IMG/VR virus record: IMGVR_UViG_3300047550_004232
Location: 1-32,198 of that record
Direction: 5' to 3' (one strand)
From: a virus
Length of the DNA: 32,198 nucleotides
The notes beneath the pieces are model-generated. The model saw only the letters and a list, made by a program, of their open reading frames with translations, was not told where the DNA came from and searched no databases. Of the stretch, positions 31,959 through 32,198 are shown one piece after another (the stretch's first letter is position 1; each line of letters starts with the position of its first letter). A program made the translations under genes and the position numbers.

Positions 31959-32198
31959 AGGTATATGTTGGATAGATGATTGTAGAATACCTTTTGTTGA
32001 TGAGAAGGATAGTGATAAAGCATGTAAAAATAATTTAGAACAAGGGATATATAATACGCCGTGGATAAGTGGTTATTTCAAGAGAAAAGGGAGTGATGTT
32101 AAGGGTAGATTCCCCGCAAATATTCTTGTAAGTGATGATATGTTAAATGATGGGGTTATTAGTAAATCACAAGATAACATTAGGAACAATACATTAAA
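31945..32198 (+). CDS. Orphan DNA-methylase central-segment protein, copy 4 (cut by window end)
   Basis: The first 84 codons are present. Up to the block GRFPANILVSDDMLNDG it is nearly identical to copy 1, including the variable part KACKNNLEQGIYNTPWISGY. After VISKS the two diverge (QDNIRNNTL against VKGRNDIGSS). So the switch from identical to different sequence occurs inside the gene, at the second conserved block. It overlaps the large terminase stop by 14 bases, the same geometry as copy 1. Confidence 0.65.
   Translation, partial: MLYAKGICWIDDCRIPFVDEKDSDKACKNNLEQGIYNTPWISGYFKRKGSDVKGRFPANILVSDDMLNDGVISKSQDNIRNNTL

Noticed and set aside
2327-32198. Diversity-generating retroelement as the source of variation in the small genes
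   Set aside because: No reverse transcriptase and no template/variable repeat pair with adenine-biased changes can be seen; differences include length changes.
1-32198. Transfer RNA genes or an integrase/attachment site indicating a prophage
   Set aside because: No cloverleaf with a recognisable anticodon arm and TTCRA loop was noticed, and no integrase is present; the 107-base repeat lies inside coding sequence and marks module duplication or wrapping rather than an attachment site.

Overview
The window reads as the structural and packaging part, and possibly the whole circle, of a tailed double-stranded DNA phage (Caudoviricetes, long non-contractile tail type; no sheath gene is seen). Every gene lies on the + strand, spacing is tight with many ATGA/TAATG overlaps, and the DNA is AT-rich. 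Start codons lack Shine-Dalgarno sequences but are often A/T-rich upstream. Possible TTG ... TA(n)nTTT promoters occur, and several protein types (XkdF-type protease polyprotein, DUF6712-like connector, sigma-like regulator) are of a kind I associate with phages of Bacteroidota. The host assignment is inference. The standard genetic code fits: TAA, TGA and TAG all end genes.

Layout. 1-2713: packaging module copy 1 (small terminase, FkbM methyltransferase, large terminase, orphan DNA-methylase fragment). 2742-6241: tail assembly chaperone-like gene with a -1 frame extension at a T10 run, then neck/tail completion proteins and a tail structural protein. 6245-12410: three large tail/adhesion proteins joined by Thr-Pro-rich linkers, one with a seven-unit beta-propeller. 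12453-14953: tape measure and its small upstream partner. 14991-19206: protease polyprotein, scaffold, major capsid protein, tail tube-like protein, then a terminator. 19260-21308: two more Thr-Pro linker proteins, one lectin-like. 21348-23921: portal, connector, a membrane/coiled-coil protein and a Cys-containing structural protein. 24005-27660: small early-type or regulatory genes (zinc-ribbon, winged-helix protein beside an origin-like repeat region, 31-residue membrane protein, HNH endonuclease, sigma-like factor, HTH protein). 27661-28919: structured non-coding stretch, two small basic proteins and a GIY-YIG endonuclease. 28897-32198: a second, diverged packaging module.

The most unusual parts are at the two ends. 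Positions 1-107 and 28888-28994 are identical, after which the two terminase modules drift apart (about 90% protein identity by eye) and carry different inserts. Module 1 has an FkbM methyltransferase between the terminase genes. Module 2 has a different class I methyltransferase flanked by small genes. These small genes, four in all, match only the central recognition-like segment of phage DNA methylases, keep three conserved blocks and vary between them. Either the contig runs once around a circle of about 28.9 kb and continues into a second strain's version of the module, or the phage truly carries two packaging modules. Both readings point to the terminase locus as a recombination hot spot.

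A motif A(5-7)..GATATTT sits 4-8 bases before the start of six genes, usually with a TTG 17-23 bases further upstream. It may be a leaderless promoter class, possibly served by the phage's own sigma-like protein. No integrase, DNA polymerase, helicase or endolysin is recognised. There is no stretch over 300 bases without a gene.
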